From assembly GCA_029256105.1 (NCBI GenBank), contig JAQSYO010000026.1, forward strand, positions 1-53,081: a stretch of DNA of 53,081 bases, read 5' to 3'. The position numbers and the translations under genes are program-made. Below are positions 18,399-28,323 of the stretch, piece by piece. A model generated the notes under the pieces. The model searched no databases and had not been told where the DNA came from. It saw only the letters and a list, made by a program, of their open reading frames with translations. The DNA comes from Herbinix sp. GTDB lineage: Bacteria > Bacillota > Clostridia > Lachnospirales > Lachnospiraceae. Position 1 is the first letter of the stretch, and the number at the start of each line of letters is the position of its first letter.

Positions 18399-19442
18399 TT
18401 AGACACTATTTTTATCTATATAGCTCTTTCTCAGTTGCCCACAAGCAGCATCAATATCTGCGCCCATTTCTCTTCTTATAGTAACATTAATTCTATTTTT
18501 TTCAAGTATATTTTTAAAATTTTGTATTTTTTTGTTATTTGATTTCTTATAGTTTCGTTCTTTTATAGGGTTCACAGGGATTAAATTGACATGACAGTTC
18601 AAGCCTTTCACTAGCTTTGACAGCTCTTTTGCGTGCTCTTCCTCATCATTAATACCCTCTACCAAGCTATATTCAAAGGTAAGTCTTCTACCTGTCATTT
18701 CATAATAATATTCAAAGGCATCCATTACTTCCTTCAAATCATATTTTGCTGCAACCGGCATTAACTGTTTTCTTACCTCATTATTGGGAGCATGCAAGGA
18801 AAGTGCCAGGGTAATTGGCATTCCTTCTTTTGCAAAGGCACGAATTCGGTCAGGAATACCACAAGTGGAAACTGTAATATTTCTTGCACTGATATTCAAC
18901 CCCTGTGCATCTGTCAAGATCTTAAGAAATCTCATTAAATTATCATAATTATCCAATGGTTCTCCGGTTCCCATAATAACTACATTGGAAACCCGCTCTC
19001 CTGATAACGCCTGTATTCGGTAGATTTGGTCCAACATCTCCGAAGGAAGTAGGTCGCGTTCCTTGCCACCAATGGTAGAGGCACAAAACTTACAGCCCAT
19101 CCTGCAACCAACCTGAGAGGAGATACATACACTGTTACCGTGATGATACTTCATCAATACACTTTCGATAACTCTGTCATCCTTTAGACGAAATAAATAC
19201 TTAATGGTTCCATCTGTCTCCGAATGTAAGGCATCCACTTCCTCAAGTATGGTAAATGGGAATTTATCCGAAAGCACTGTTCTTAAGTCCTTTGATAAAT
19301 TGGTCATATCATCATAGTTTTCTGCTAATTTGACATGGAGCCATTCATAAATCTGTTTTGCCCGAAATGCCGGCAAACCTATGGCTTTTAGCTCCTGTGT
19401 CAGTTCCTCAATATATAAGGATCTTATATCCAAATTTTCCAT
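18399..19442 (-). CDS. rlmN: dual-specificity 23S rRNA/tRNA adenine-C2 methyltransferase RlmN
   Basis: RlmN is a radical SAM enzyme methylating C2 of A2503 in 23S rRNA and A37 of some tRNAs. The 347-residue protein has the cluster motif CRMGCKFCAST (C-x3-C-x2-C, residues about 112-122), GTGEPLDNYDN, STCGIPDRI, LALSLHAPNNEVR, and the catalytic C-terminal Cys in DAACGQLR. AGGAAATGTGA precedes the ATG. It sits between rsmB and prpC. Length and motifs are normal. Confidence 0.96.
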   Translation of the reverse strand: MENLDIRSLYIEELTQELKAIGLPAFRAKQIYEWLHVKLAENYDDMTNLSKDLRTVLSDKFPFTILEEVDALHSETDGTIKYLFRLKDDRVIESVLMKYHHGNSVCISSQVGCRMGCKFCASTIGGKERDLLPSEMLDQIYRIQALSGERVSNVVIMGTGEPLDNYDNLMRFLKILTDAQGLNISARNITVSTCGIPDRIRAFAKEGMPITLALSLHAPNNEVRKQLMPVAAKYDLKEVMDAFEYYYEMTGRRLTFEYSLVEGINDEEEHAKELSKLVKGLNCHVNLIPVNPIKERNYKKSNNKKIQNFKNILEKNRINVTIRREMGADIDAACGQLRKSYIDKNSV

Positions 19443-19560
19443 TCACATTTCCTGTTCTAAACATCATTTTATATACTCTTGACGTTCAACTTGCTTGTCA
19501 TTCAACTTTTAAATATTCGCATGAATCATTTCTTTTGTCAATATTTAATAAGAAAATCGC

Positions 19561-20928
19561 TTATTTTTCATTGGACTTTTCATTGGACTTTTTACGAAAT
19601 CTTGATAAAAAGAAACCATCTGTATTATGAATTCCCTGTAATAATTGCAGATAACCTTCTTTTGTAGTATCATTCTTTAGCTGTTCTGGTAAATAGGGAT
19701 CGAGACTATCTGCTTCAAAATTATAATTTCGTAAAAACCAGTCCCGATTTTCTTGATTTTCTGCTTTATTCACTGTACAAGTACTATATAGCAATATACC
19801 GCCCTCTTTGACATAATTTTGGGCAATATTTATAATTATTCTTTGTAATTCTACTAACTCTTTATGTTGATTGTGTGTCAACTTGTACTTAATGTCACAT
19901 TTCTTTCCAATAACTCCCAATCCACTGCAGGGAAGATCTGCAATTACTATGTCTGCAAGTTGTATTATTTCATCATCTTGCTTTGTGGCATCCCATATCT
20001 TCGTTTCTACATTAGTAAAACCTAAGCGGATGATATTTTCATCAATTAATTTTATTTTATATTCTGTCAAATCCCTCGCCGATACTTTCTTCGCCGACTC
20101 AGCTGCATGAAGGGCTTTTCCACCCGGAGCTGCACAGACATCCACAACAAAATCTTTGTTACCAATACCTGCTGCCTCACATACCAGCATGGAACTAACA
20201 TCTTGAATGGTAAAATATCCTTGTTGAAAGGAATTTAATTTATCTAAATAGTCATAACCCTTTATTTTAAATGCATAATCAAGGTATTCGCTTTCTGTGA
20301 CTGTAATGCCTTCATTCTCCATTAAATGCTTTAAATCTTGAGGAGAAATCTTATTCTTATTACAACGGATGGTGGTTTCTTTTTCTTTTAAAGAAGCCAT
20401 CAACATTGTCTCTACGGTATCAAACTCATATTGCTTGAGCAACTCCAATACCAGCCATTTGGGAAAAGAATAGATAACCTCAAGATAAGAGGATGGATCC
20501 TTCTTCTTGTCCGGATACTTAATATTCTCAGCTCCTCTAGCAATATTACGAAGAACTCCGTTGACAAACCCAGAAAGCTTAGTAAATCCACGTTTTTTCG
20601 TTAGATTAACCGCCTCATTACAAACAGCGGAAACAGGGACCTGATCCATATACATAATCTGATATACACTCATTCGTAACAGATTACGAATCAGTGGCTT
20701 CATCTTTTGTACAGACAAGGAAGCAAACTGATTAATAATATAATCCAAAGTCAAATACCGTTTCACTGTACCGGTAAATAGATGTGATATGAATGCACGT
20801 TCCTGTTTTTCCAGCTGCTGATATTTTTTTAAGGTATTATTTAGTACTGTATGGCTATACTTGTCCTCCTCAATTACTTCAAGCAGCATAGTAAGAACTA
20901 GTTCTCGTGCATTTACGTTATCAGTCAC
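19561..20928 (-). CDS. rsmB: 16S rRNA (cytosine-967-C5)-methyltransferase RsmB
   Basis: RsmB (Sun/Fmu) methylates C967 of 16S rRNA. The N-terminal NusB-like helical domain (NARELVLTMLLEV to about residue 150) precedes a SAM methyltransferase domain with VDVCAAPGGKALHAAE, ADLPCSGLGVIGKKCDIKYK (motif IV Cys) and LYSTCTVNKAENQE (motif VI catalytic Cys). I choose the GTG at 20928 as start: GGAGG lies 8 nt upstream and it overlaps the end of the preceding gene by 8 nt. The C-terminus carries a small SNEK duplication from a 12-bp tandem repeat (19568-19591 region). Confidence 0.94.
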   Translation of the reverse strand: MTDNVNARELVLTMLLEVIEEDKYSHTVLNNTLKKYQQLEKQERAFISHLFTGTVKRYLTLDYIINQFASLSVQKMKPLIRNLLRMSVYQIMYMDQVPVSAVCNEAVNLTKKRGFTKLSGFVNGVLRNIARGAENIKYPDKKKDPSSYLEVIYSFPKWLVLELLKQYEFDTVETMLMASLKEKETTIRCNKNKISPQDLKHLMENEGITVTESEYLDYAFKIKGYDYLDKLNSFQQGYFTIQDVSSMLVCEAAGIGNKDFVVDVCAAPGGKALHAAESAKKVSARDLTEYKIKLIDENIIRLGFTNVETKIWDATKQDDEIIQLADIVIADLPCSGLGVIGKKCDIKYKLTHNQHKELVELQRIIINIAQNYVKEGGILLYSTCTVNKAENQENRDWFLRNYNFEADSLDPYLPEQLKNDTTKEGYLQLLQGIHNTDGFFLSRFRKKSNEKSNEK

Positions 20929-21622
20929 GATTTCTTCCTCCACCAAACAATAGGATTAATCTTAAGAGTTGTAATATCGTAGCTGCGGCTGCTGCTACAT
21001 AAGTTAAGGCAGCTGCATCCAATACTTTCTTTGACTGTCGTAGTTCTTCATTACTCAATATTCCTGTTTCTCCAAGTCTTGCAATCGCTCTAGTGGAAGC
21101 ATTAAATTCCACCGGAAGCGTTACCACTTGAAATAATACTGCAACGGAGAATAGTATAATCCCAAGGTCGATTAAATATTGAGATCCACCGAGAAACAAA
21201 CCAATTAATATAATTGGCCAAGCTGCCATAGAACCGATATTTGCGACCGGTACAAGCGCACCTCTAAATTTCAAAGGTACATAGGAATTCTGATGTTGTA
21301 TTGCATGTCCACACTCATGGGCTGCAACACCGATTGCTGCCAAAGAGGTTTGTCCGTAAACAGAATCAGACAAACGAAGCACCTTATGTCTCGGGTCATA
21401 ATGATCACTTAAATTGCCGGATACTTGTTCAATTTGGACATCATAAATGCCGGATGCTTGAAGCAGTCGCTCTGCAGCTTGGGCACCTGTTAATCCCGAC
21501 ATACTTCTTACACGGGAGTACTTCGCAAAGGTAGATTTCACCTTGGCAGAAGCTGCTAAGGATAGTACAACACCAATCAAAACTAAGATATAGGTTGAAT
21601 CAAAAAACGGATAAAAACCCAT
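20921..21622 (-). CDS. membrane zinc metallopeptidase (YugP/DUF2268-like neutral peptidase)
   Basis: A 233-residue protein of the YugP family (neutral zinc metallopeptidase). The HECGHAIQH motif (HExxH-type with C in place of a usual residue, residues about 113-121) gives the zinc ligands; GLTGAQAAERLLQASG and YDPRHKVLRLSDSVY precede it, and VEFNASTRAIARL follows, all family-typical. Several hydrophobic segments flank the active site (residues about 12-28, 135-165 and the C-terminal quarter), so it acts at the membrane. It overlaps the start of rsmB by 8 nt, and a separate promoter lies upstream. Its substrate is unknown. Confidence 0.88.
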   Translation of the reverse strand: MGFYPFFDSTYILVLIGVVLSLAASAKVKSTFAKYSRVRSMSGLTGAQAAERLLQASGIYDVQIEQVSGNLSDHYDPRHKVLRLSDSVYGQTSLAAIGVAAHECGHAIQHQNSYVPLKFRGALVPVANIGSMAAWPIILIGLFLGGSQYLIDLGIILFSVAVLFQVVTLPVEFNASTRAIARLGETGILSNEELRQSKKVLDAAALTYVAAAAATILQLLRLILLFGGGRNRD

Positions 21623-21680
21623 ATATTACACCTTCTTTCTTAAAACACTCACTACTCATAGAGAAACTTATCTATCTTAT

Positions 21681-21709
21681 ATTATCTTAAATATGTTAAA
21701 ACTTATCAA
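21681..21709 (-). promoter_or_regulatory. promoter before the zinc peptidase-rsmB-rlmN block
   Basis: On the minus strand, TTGATA (21704-21709), a 17-bp spacer, and GATAAT (21681-21686) lie in the 217-bp AT-rich spacer after fmt. The start would fall about 50 nt before the peptidase ATG. This suggests an internal promoter in the murE-led block. Confidence 0.6.
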
Positions 21710-21839
21710 TTTTTCTTAACTTTTCAGTCTAAAATTATTTAATCTTCTTTACCATTTAATCTTTTTTTTGCATTCAACTATATTCAAAAATTGAATCCTA
21801 TCAATTAAGTGGCATTTTTTATTAAATATACTTTTTTAA

Positions 21840-22790
21840 TTACCCTAATTTTGTTCCTACTACCACAGAATATCCTCGAAGGAATGCATCAACAGCCATG
21901 CGTTTTTTACCTTCTAATTGTAGTTCTTTAACAACTAGTAATCCATCACCGGTCAATACTACAATGGAATCTTTACGAATTTCAATGACTTCACCCGGCA
22001 TAGTTGAAGCTAGTCCAGACATTTTCGATGGGTCAGCATTTTCCACTGCTGCTTGCCATATCTTTAGAGTTTTCCCTTCTAAAAATGTATATGCGCTTGG
22101 CCAAGGATTTAATCCTCGAATTAATCGCTCCAGTTTGATCGCTGGCTGGGTAAAATCAAGTATTCCCATATCCTTATTCAGAGTCTTAACATAAGTCGCT
22201 TTCGTATCATCCTGTGGTACTCGCACTGCAGTGCCATCCTCTATTTTTTTTAAAGCCTCTATTAATAAGTCTGCACCAATCACCGCCAGCTTGTCATAAA
22301 GACTGCCTCCGGTTTCCTCAGGTGCAATCGGTGTCTTTGCCTGTAATATTATATCACCGGTATCTATACCTACATTCATATACATAATGGTGATTCCGGT
22401 TTCTTCTTCTCCTTCCAGGATGGAGTATTGAATAGGAGCCGCACCCCGGTATTTAGGAAGTAAAGAAGCATGAACATTAATACAACCAAAGGGTGGAATA
22501 TCAAGCAAAGCTTTTGGTAATATTTGTCCAAAAGCTGCAACAATAATAGCCTCCGGAGCTAATTCCTGTGCTATAGCAAGGAAATCCGCTTCCCTTACCT
22601 TAACTGGCTGGTATAACGTAAGGCCATGCTTTAAAGCCAACTCCTTCACAGGAGAAAAGTTCATAGCCTGACCTCTACCTTTTTGCTTATCTGGCTGTGT
22701 TACAACTCCGATTACTTCATGTCCGGATTGTATTATCTTTTCGAGCGAACGTGCCGCATATTCAGGCGTACCCATAAATAAAATTTTCAT
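21840..22790 (-). CDS. fmt: methionyl-tRNA formyltransferase
   Basis: Fmt formylates the initiator Met-tRNA using 10-formyl-tetrahydrofolate. The 316-residue protein starts MKILFMGTPEYAARSLE and has PDKQKGRG, the catalytic INVHASLLPKYRGAAPIQ (Asn-His pair) and TGITIMYMNVGIDTGDI, then a C-terminal OB-like tRNA-binding domain (from about residue 205). AAAGGA is 9 nt before the ATG. It directly follows def (24 nt), the usual pairing of formylation and deformylation genes. Confidence 0.97.
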   Translation of the reverse strand: MKILFMGTPEYAARSLEKIIQSGHEVIGVVTQPDKQKGRGQAMNFSPVKELALKHGLTLYQPVKVREADFLAIAQELAPEAIIVAAFGQILPKALLDIPPFGCINVHASLLPKYRGAAPIQYSILEGEEETGITIMYMNVGIDTGDIILQAKTPIAPEETGGSLYDKLAVIGADLLIEALKKIEDGTAVRVPQDDTKATYVKTLNKDMGILDFTQPAIKLERLIRGLNPWPSAYTFLEGKTLKIWQAAVENADPSKMSGLASTMPGEVIEIRKDSIVVLTGDGLLVVKELQLEGKKRMAVDAFLRGYSVVVGTKLG

Positions 22791-22814
22791 TAGGAACAGT
22801 CCTTTCCAATTTCG

Positions 22815-23300
22815 TTATTGAACCTCTTCCGTGGTAAAGGTATTGCGCAATTCACCAATCGTCTTATCCACATAAAGCAGTCCATCCAAATGGTCAATTT
22901 CATGACATAGGGCTCTTGCCAATAATTCAGTGCCTTCTATTATGAATTCTTCCATATTTTCATTCAATGCTTTTACTTTCACATAATTTGGCCTCGTTAC
23001 TGTTCCGATCTTGCCAGGAACACTTAAGCAGCCTTCATCTCCAGTCTGCTCCCCATCTGTCTCAAGGATTACCGGATTAATTAAAATGATTGGCTCATCC
23101 CCTTCTTCGGATACATCAATTACTACCAACCGTTTTAGAACACCTACTTGTGGAGCCGCTAGGCCAACACCGCTTGCCTCATACATCGTATCTAACATGT
23201 CATCGATTAAAACCATAAGTTTCCTATCTGCCACTTTGATTTCCTTGCTGACCTTAGTAAGTACACTATCACCGACTTCTCTAATATTTCTGATTGCCAT
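22815..23300 (-). CDS. def: peptide deformylase
   Basis: Def removes the N-formyl group from new proteins at the ribosome exit. The three metal and active-site motifs are intact: [18 protein letters not shown] (Cys ligand) and [11 protein letters not shown] (two His ligands and catalytic Glu). I place the start at the Met at 23300 ([11 protein letters not shown], 161 residues); the in-frame ATG 9 nt earlier directly abuts the GAGAGG ribosome site and is too close. It sits between priA (upstream) and fmt (downstream). Confidence 0.96.
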   Translation of the reverse strand: MAIRNIREVGDSVLTKVSKEIKVADRKLMVLIDDMLDTMYEASGVGLAAPQVGVLKRLVVIDVSEEGDEPIILINPVILETDGEQTGDEGCLSVPGKIGTVTRPNYVKVKALNENMEEFIIEGTELLARALCHEIDHLDGLLYVDKTIGELRNTFTTEEVQ

Positions 23301-23484
23301 ATCTATCATTCCTCTCTATTATCTTCAAACTATAATTAACGTATCACTGCATTGCTAAACAATTATATAATAATAACATATGGATATTATGATTATCAAC
23401 AAAATATCTTAAAAGTGTATAAATAATTCGCAAACTAAGTATAAAATGATCTTTTTTGATTATAAACTTTAGTATTGATATCCT

Positions 23485-25731
23485 TTAATAATTGCTCATC
23501 GGATCAAAATCAAATTGGAGGTTACAGCCTGTAAAATGCTCCGAATAACTAAAGTATCCCTCTAAGTAATTCTTTATTTCAATTAAAGCCCCATATTCGC
23601 TGTGTTTGATGTAAATTACACGTCGATAAATATCATTTATCTTTGCTATACTTGCCGGAGCCGGGCCAATAATCTGTGCTTCCATTTGCTTATCCGCAAA
23701 GTACTGCTTCACCGCTTCCCCAAGATGATTTGCCGCCTTTTCTGCTCGTTCTTCTTCCTTTGCGGTTATTAGCATTAATAAAATATGTGCTGCCGGAGGA
23801 TACTGCATTAATCTTCGATATAACATTTCTTGTTCATAGAAGGCTTCGTAATCTCCTTCTGCTGCCGTAATGATGCTGTAATGCTCAGGATGATAGGTTT
23901 GAATAACCACCTCACCCGGCAGAACATCTCGACCTGCTCTTCCTGCAGCCTGGCATAGTAACTGAAAGGTTCGTTCACTTGCTCTGAAATCTCCAGTATA
24001 CAAGGATAAATCTGCGGCGATAATTCCTACTAATGTAACCTTAGGAAAATCATGTCCTTTTACAATCATCTGGGTACCCACCAGTATGTCAGCCTTATGT
24101 TCCGAAAATGCGGCTAAAATTGTCTCATGACCACCCTTATTCTTCGTTGTATCCGTATCCATTCGAAGAACTCGAGCTCCAGGAAATTCCTTCTTCACTA
24201 ATTCTTCCACCTTCTGCGTTCCTGTTCCGAAAGCAGCGATATATTTTGACTCACAGGTTGGGCAATTGGTTGGTTGCTTTTCTTCATATCCACAATAGTG
24301 GCAAACAATCTTTCCATTATTATGTGAAGTTAATGATATGTCACAATGAGGACATTTCATGACGTATCCGCAACTTCGACAGGATACAAAGCCAGCATAA
24401 CCTCTACGGTTTAGAAAGAGCATTATCTGTTCCTTCTTATTTAATCGGTCTAAAATCAATTCCTTAAGCTTTTCACTAAAGATTGATTTGTTTTTCTTCT
24501 TTAATTCTTCACGTAAATCGACAATCCAAACCGACGGAGGTTCTGCCTCCTTGGCTCTCTTCGTTAGTGTATATAGCTTCGTTTCCCCTTTTTTTGCCTT
24601 CAGATAAGACTCCAGTGACGGCGTTGCTGAGCCTAGAACTACACTCGACTGCGTCAGCTGAGCTCTTTTTATTGCTACCTCGACAGCATGATATTTGGGT
24701 GCAGTTTCACTTTTATAACTATTTTCATGTTCCTCGTCAATAATAATCAGTCCCAGATCCTGAAAAGGTGTAAATAGTGCCGAGCGAGGTCCTATGATGA
24801 TATCAATCTCACCATTCTTAGCTCGAACGCTTTGATCGAAGCGTTCTCCCTGAGACATCTTGGAATTCATGATGGTAATTCGTTCTCCAAAACGTTTATA
24901 AAAGCGAAGAACTGTCTGATAGGTAAGTGCAATTTCCGGGATTAACAAAATGACTTGTTTGCCTTTTGATACCACATGGGCAATCATCTCCATATATACT
25001 TCTGTTTTTCCGCTACCCGTAATACCATGGATTAGATAGGTCGCACGATTGCCCTCATCATATTCATGAATAAAGTCATTAGCAATATACTTTTGTTCTT
25101 CATTTAGTAGAACCTGCTGATATTGTTCCTTCTGATTCTTTATGGGATTTCGATAAATCTGTTCTGAAACCGTCTTTGTAATTCCCTGTTTTTCTAATCC
25201 CTGTAAGGTCGCTCTGGAAATATTCAGTTTATTTATCGCTACATCATAATCAAGAATCGGCTCCTTAATCAGTGCTTCCAGAAGTCGAAGCCTTGCTGTA
25301 TTATTCTTTCTTTGATATTCGAAATAAAGCTGGTTCGCCTGTTCCATCCCAACAGCCAATTGAATGCTTCGTTGCTCTTTGATTTTTACTGCCTTCCTTA
25401 CCGGGATGACTGTTTTAAGAGAATCATTCATAGCCCCACCAAAGGTCTCTTTCATCCAATAAGCAAGATAAATTAAGTGGCTCTCGATCGCTGGAGCTTC
25501 TGTAACAACCCTATTAATTGGTTTAATCAGATCCGTATTGATTTTAGGCTCTGTGGATAAACCAACGATGTAGCCATTAATTTGCCGGTTCCCTTTACCG
25601 AAGGGTACTACCACCAACGAACCGATGACTGCTTGTTGAACAAGCTCCTTCGGTATGGCGTATTGATATGTCTTGTCTAGATTTTCATGGGAAATATCAA
25701 TGATGATATCTGCATAGTTTTGATAAGACAT
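23485..25731 (-). CDS. priA: primosomal replication restart helicase PriA
   Basis: PriA (748 residues) is a superfamily 2 helicase that reloads the replisome at stalled forks. An N-terminal DNA-binding domain precedes the helicase core with Walker A GITGSGKTEVYM (about residues 236-247), Walker B-like IIIDEEHENSYK, and GSATPSLESYL (motif III). Two zinc sites follow in CRSCGYVMKCPHCD and CHYCGYEE...NCPTCESKY, eight Cys in all, then GTGTQKVEEL and AAGRAGRD (motifs V/VI). AAGGAGG precedes the ATG. It lies 31 nt downstream of murE. Confidence 0.96.
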   Translation of the reverse strand: MSYQNYADIIIDISHENLDKTYQYAIPKELVQQAVIGSLVVVPFGKGNRQINGYIVGLSTEPKINTDLIKPINRVVTEAPAIESHLIYLAYWMKETFGGAMNDSLKTVIPVRKAVKIKEQRSIQLAVGMEQANQLYFEYQRKNNTARLRLLEALIKEPILDYDVAINKLNISRATLQGLEKQGITKTVSEQIYRNPIKNQKEQYQQVLLNEEQKYIANDFIHEYDEGNRATYLIHGITGSGKTEVYMEMIAHVVSKGKQVILLIPEIALTYQTVLRFYKRFGERITIMNSKMSQGERFDQSVRAKNGEIDIIIGPRSALFTPFQDLGLIIIDEEHENSYKSETAPKYHAVEVAIKRAQLTQSSVVLGSATPSLESYLKAKKGETKLYTLTKRAKEAEPPSVWIVDLREELKKKNKSIFSEKLKELILDRLNKKEQIMLFLNRRGYAGFVSCRSCGYVMKCPHCDISLTSHNNGKIVCHYCGYEEKQPTNCPTCESKYIAAFGTGTQKVEELVKKEFPGARVLRMDTDTTKNKGGHETILAAFSEHKADILVGTQMIVKGHDFPKVTLVGIIAADLSLYTGDFRASERTFQLLCQAAGRAGRDVLPGEVVIQTYHPEHYSIITAAEGDYEAFYEQEMLYRRLMQYPPAAHILLMLITAKEEERAEKAANHLGEAVKQYFADKQMEAQIIGPAPASIAKINDIYRRVIYIKHSEYGALIEIKNYLEGYFSYSEHFTGCNLQFDFDPMSNY

Positions 25732-25762
25732 AACGGCCTCCTTCGTAAGTTGTTTTATATGG

Positions 25763-27220
25763 TTATCTTCCTGCTACTATATCTTGAATTAATTCTCTCT
25801 CATCCATGTGATGCTTTACACCTTTCACCTCATGGTAGTCTTCATGTCCTTTACCGGCAAGTACGATTACGTCACCTTCGATTGCATTATCTATGCAGTA
25901 CTTAATCGCATCCTTTCGGTCTATAATCTCAACATAGTTACCCATACCCTTTTTCACTCCCTCTATAATATCATTGATGATATCCTGAGGCTCTTCATAT
26001 CTGGGATTATCTGAAGTTACTACTGTAAGATCTGCCAAATTGGAGGATACTTCTCCCATCTCAAACCTTCTACTTCTGGAACGATTTCCACCACATCCAA
26101 ATAAGCAAACTAGGCGTTTCGGATTGTACTCTTTCAAGGTTGACAATAGGCTCTTCAAGCTCATTGCATTATGCGCGTAATCGATCATAAGCGTGAATTT
26201 ATTTGAAATTGGTACTAATTCCACACGGCCTTTTACATTGACACTTTCTAATGCCTTTAAAATTTCAGTGTCTGCTACTCCAAAATGTCTACAGAGGGCT
26301 ATTGCACATAGCGAATTATATACATTGAACTTTCCTGGAACATTCATTTCCACAGCGAGGTTCATTAACCCCTCCACTTGATATGCAATTCCCAGAAATC
26401 CTGGTCTTTGAACTAAACTTACATTCGTAGCTCTGATATCTGCATCTTTTGCAAATCCAAAGGTCTCTACACTACAAGTATGACCCTGAAGTATTTCCTC
26501 CGCATGGGAGTCATCGATATTTATTAATGCCAATTTACACTGCTTAAATAATTTACTCTTACTGGCTAGATAATCGTCAAAATCCTTATGCTCATTCCCA
26601 CCGATATGATCCGGTTCAAGATTCGTAAATATTCCATAATCAAAGGTAAAACCTGCAAGACGATTAAGCATTAGCCCTTGAGAGGAGGCTTCCATAACAA
26701 CACATTCACAACCTGCTTCCACCATTTGGGCAAATGTCTGCTGTATCAGATAGGATTCCGGTGTCGTATTATTCGCGGGAATTACTTTATCACCAATAAT
26801 TGTTTCGATGGTACCGATTAAACCAATCTTTTTCCCTGTGTTTTCAAGAATGGATTTAATCATATAGGTTGTGGTGGTCTTACCTTTCGTTCCTGTAATT
26901 CCAACAGTTGTAAGTTTTTTAGCCGGATGCCCAAAATATGCTGCAGCCATAAACGCTAAAGCCAGTCTTGTATCTGCTACTCTAATAAAGGTGACATCGG
27001 GTGTTAATTCCACCTCTTTTTCAACTATTATAGCTGCTGCTCCTTTTTCGATAACCTCATTTATATAAGAATGTCCATCTGACACTGCTCCAGTGATACA
27101 GACAAACACACAATCCTTCACTATCTTTCTTGAATCATATACCAATTCTGTGACTAAATTATGAATATCACCCTGCAAACAAGTGAATTCCAACTGCTCT
27201 AACATACGATCTAAATACAT
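25763..27220 (-). CDS. murE: UDP-MurNAc-tripeptide synthetase MurE (meso-diaminopimelate type)
   Basis: MurE adds the third residue to UDP-MurNAc-L-Ala-D-Glu. The 485-residue protein has the P-loop GITGTKGKTTTTYMIK (residues about 108-123), NTTPESYLIQQ, FTNLEPDHIGGNEH and a C-terminal substrate loop TSDNPRYEEP. The DNPR sequence is the recognised signature for meso-diaminopimelate rather than lysine. AAGGAGGGAAATCT precedes the ATG, and a good promoter lies about 90 bp upstream. It heads the murE-priA-def-fmt block and is apart from the other mur genes of the dcw cluster in this window. Confidence 0.96.
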   Translation of the reverse strand: MYLDRMLEQLEFTCLQGDIHNLVTELVYDSRKIVKDCVFVCITGAVSDGHSYINEVIEKGAAAIIVEKEVELTPDVTFIRVADTRLALAFMAAAYFGHPAKKLTTVGITGTKGKTTTTYMIKSILENTGKKIGLIGTIETIIGDKVIPANNTTPESYLIQQTFAQMVEAGCECVVMEASSQGLMLNRLAGFTFDYGIFTNLEPDHIGGNEHKDFDDYLASKSKLFKQCKLALINIDDSHAEEILQGHTCSVETFGFAKDADIRATNVSLVQRPGFLGIAYQVEGLMNLAVEMNVPGKFNVYNSLCAIALCRHFGVADTEILKALESVNVKGRVELVPISNKFTLMIDYAHNAMSLKSLLSTLKEYNPKRLVCLFGCGGNRSRSRRFEMGEVSSNLADLTVVTSDNPRYEEPQDIINDIIEGVKKGMGNYVEIIDRKDAIKYCIDNAIEGDVIVLAGKGHEDYHEVKGVKHHMDERELIQDIVAGR

Positions 27221-27308
27221 AGATTTCCCTCCTTAAGCCGATTTTGGCTTTAAAAATGTTCTACTCTATTGCTTATTATATGTAATACTCGATTATTTCA
27301 CATATATA

Positions 27309-27336
27309 ATTATAGGCGAATTATACTATTTGTAAA
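27309..27336 (-). promoter_or_regulatory. promoter of the murE-led block
   Basis: On the minus strand, TTTACA (27331-27336), a 16-bp spacer and a perfect TATAAT (27309-27314). It begins right at the T-tract of the upstream terminator, a compact terminator-promoter junction. Confidence 0.7.
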
Positions 27337-27378
27337 GAAAAAGATAGGGCAAGGTAACTTATCACCCCTTATCCTATC
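27334..27378 (-). terminator. rho-independent terminator after the DUF434-type gene
   Basis: GATAGG (27343-27348) pairs with CCTATC (27373-27378), and the stem extends through AAGG/CCTT with a mismatch between. On the minus strand it is followed by TTTTTCTTT. It lies about 110 bp after the stop of the gene at 27491-28198. Confidence 0.65.
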
Positions 27379-27490
27379 CGTCAATTTATCCATATTTTTC
27401 TAATATTATTCAGCTATAATACGATAACTCAAATAAGATAAGTGACTATTTTCCCACTACAAAACACACGAACGAAGGTATTAAATTTAC

Positions 27491-28198
27491 TCAGCCTTTA
27501 AGATTAATACATTCAAGATCTAATAGCTTCTCCTCTATAATATCTGCTGCCAGATTAATCCAGCTTTTGCACTTATTAAGGATAATTGCATCTCCGGTAA
27601 TCACATTATCCAGTTTTTCAAGTATACTATCGGGATTGTTCACTAACTCCACTGTTGTTTGATACGGGTAATTGGTAAGCAATGTAAGTAATTTCTGCTT
27701 AAGTCTCCCTGTATTAGATACCGGTGCATCCAAGTAGATCACGGCTTCTTCAATTTTTAGCTCTTCTAATTTATCGCCAAGTAATCGGATTGCCTCCTCC
27801 GTCTTATCAATGATCCGATACGTTCCTCGAAGACCCGCCAGATCCCTAATGGTGCCGTCCATGCAACGTATTAGTGTGGACTTTGAGAGTGCAACCTCAA
27901 GAGTTATAATTATATTCAATCCATCAATTGCAACCTTCTTTCCAATCCTATCTTGGGTAAGTAATTTTTTTCTTCGAATTTCAAGAATTACCTTTTGAGC
28001 AGTTGCTCTTACAATAGCCAACCTTTGACGTTCTGAAAGCATAAAGTGGTTTCCAACATAAGTTGACGCTCCCTTGATTGGGTAACCTTGATTCAATAGG
28101 TAAATAATATCTTGCTGTGCTTTTCGTAACCGTATCTGGTTCTCTTGATTAAATTCCTTCTCATCTGTTGGTACAAATCCTCGTTTACTATCCGGCAT
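27491..28198 (-). CDS. DUF434/DUF5616-type protein, PIN/NYN-like C-terminus
   Basis: The 235-residue protein matches my memory of the DUF434 family: an N-terminal helical part with RLRKAQQDIIYLLNQGYP, KGASTYVGNHFMLSERQRLA (residues about 25-62), then a domain starting VAIDGLNIIITLEVALSKS (about 89-107). The D-G-x-N start of this second domain resembles PIN/NYN-type ribonuclease folds, and further Asp residues (YLDAPVSN, NNPDSI, GDAIIL) are spaced as metal ligands could be. A nuclease role is an inference. It has its own terminator and stands alone upstream of murE. Confidence 0.7.
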   Translation of the reverse strand: MPDSKRGFVPTDEKEFNQENQIRLRKAQQDIIYLLNQGYPIKGASTYVGNHFMLSERQRLAIVRATAQKVILEIRRKKLLTQDRIGKKVAIDGLNIIITLEVALSKSTLIRCMDGTIRDLAGLRGTYRIIDKTEEAIRLLGDKLEELKIEEAVIYLDAPVSNTGRLKQKLLTLLTNYPYQTTVELVNNPDSILEKLDNVITGDAIILNKCKSWINLAADIIEEKLLDLECINLKG

Positions 28199-28323
28199 TC
28201 TGACATCTCCTAGTAATATACACCTTGCATCACTGGTGTTCGTTTCTATACAACCTTCTGCATTTACTTAAGATACCTTTTATTTAAATTGATTGAGCAT
28301 CCCATAATTTATGTTTGAGAACT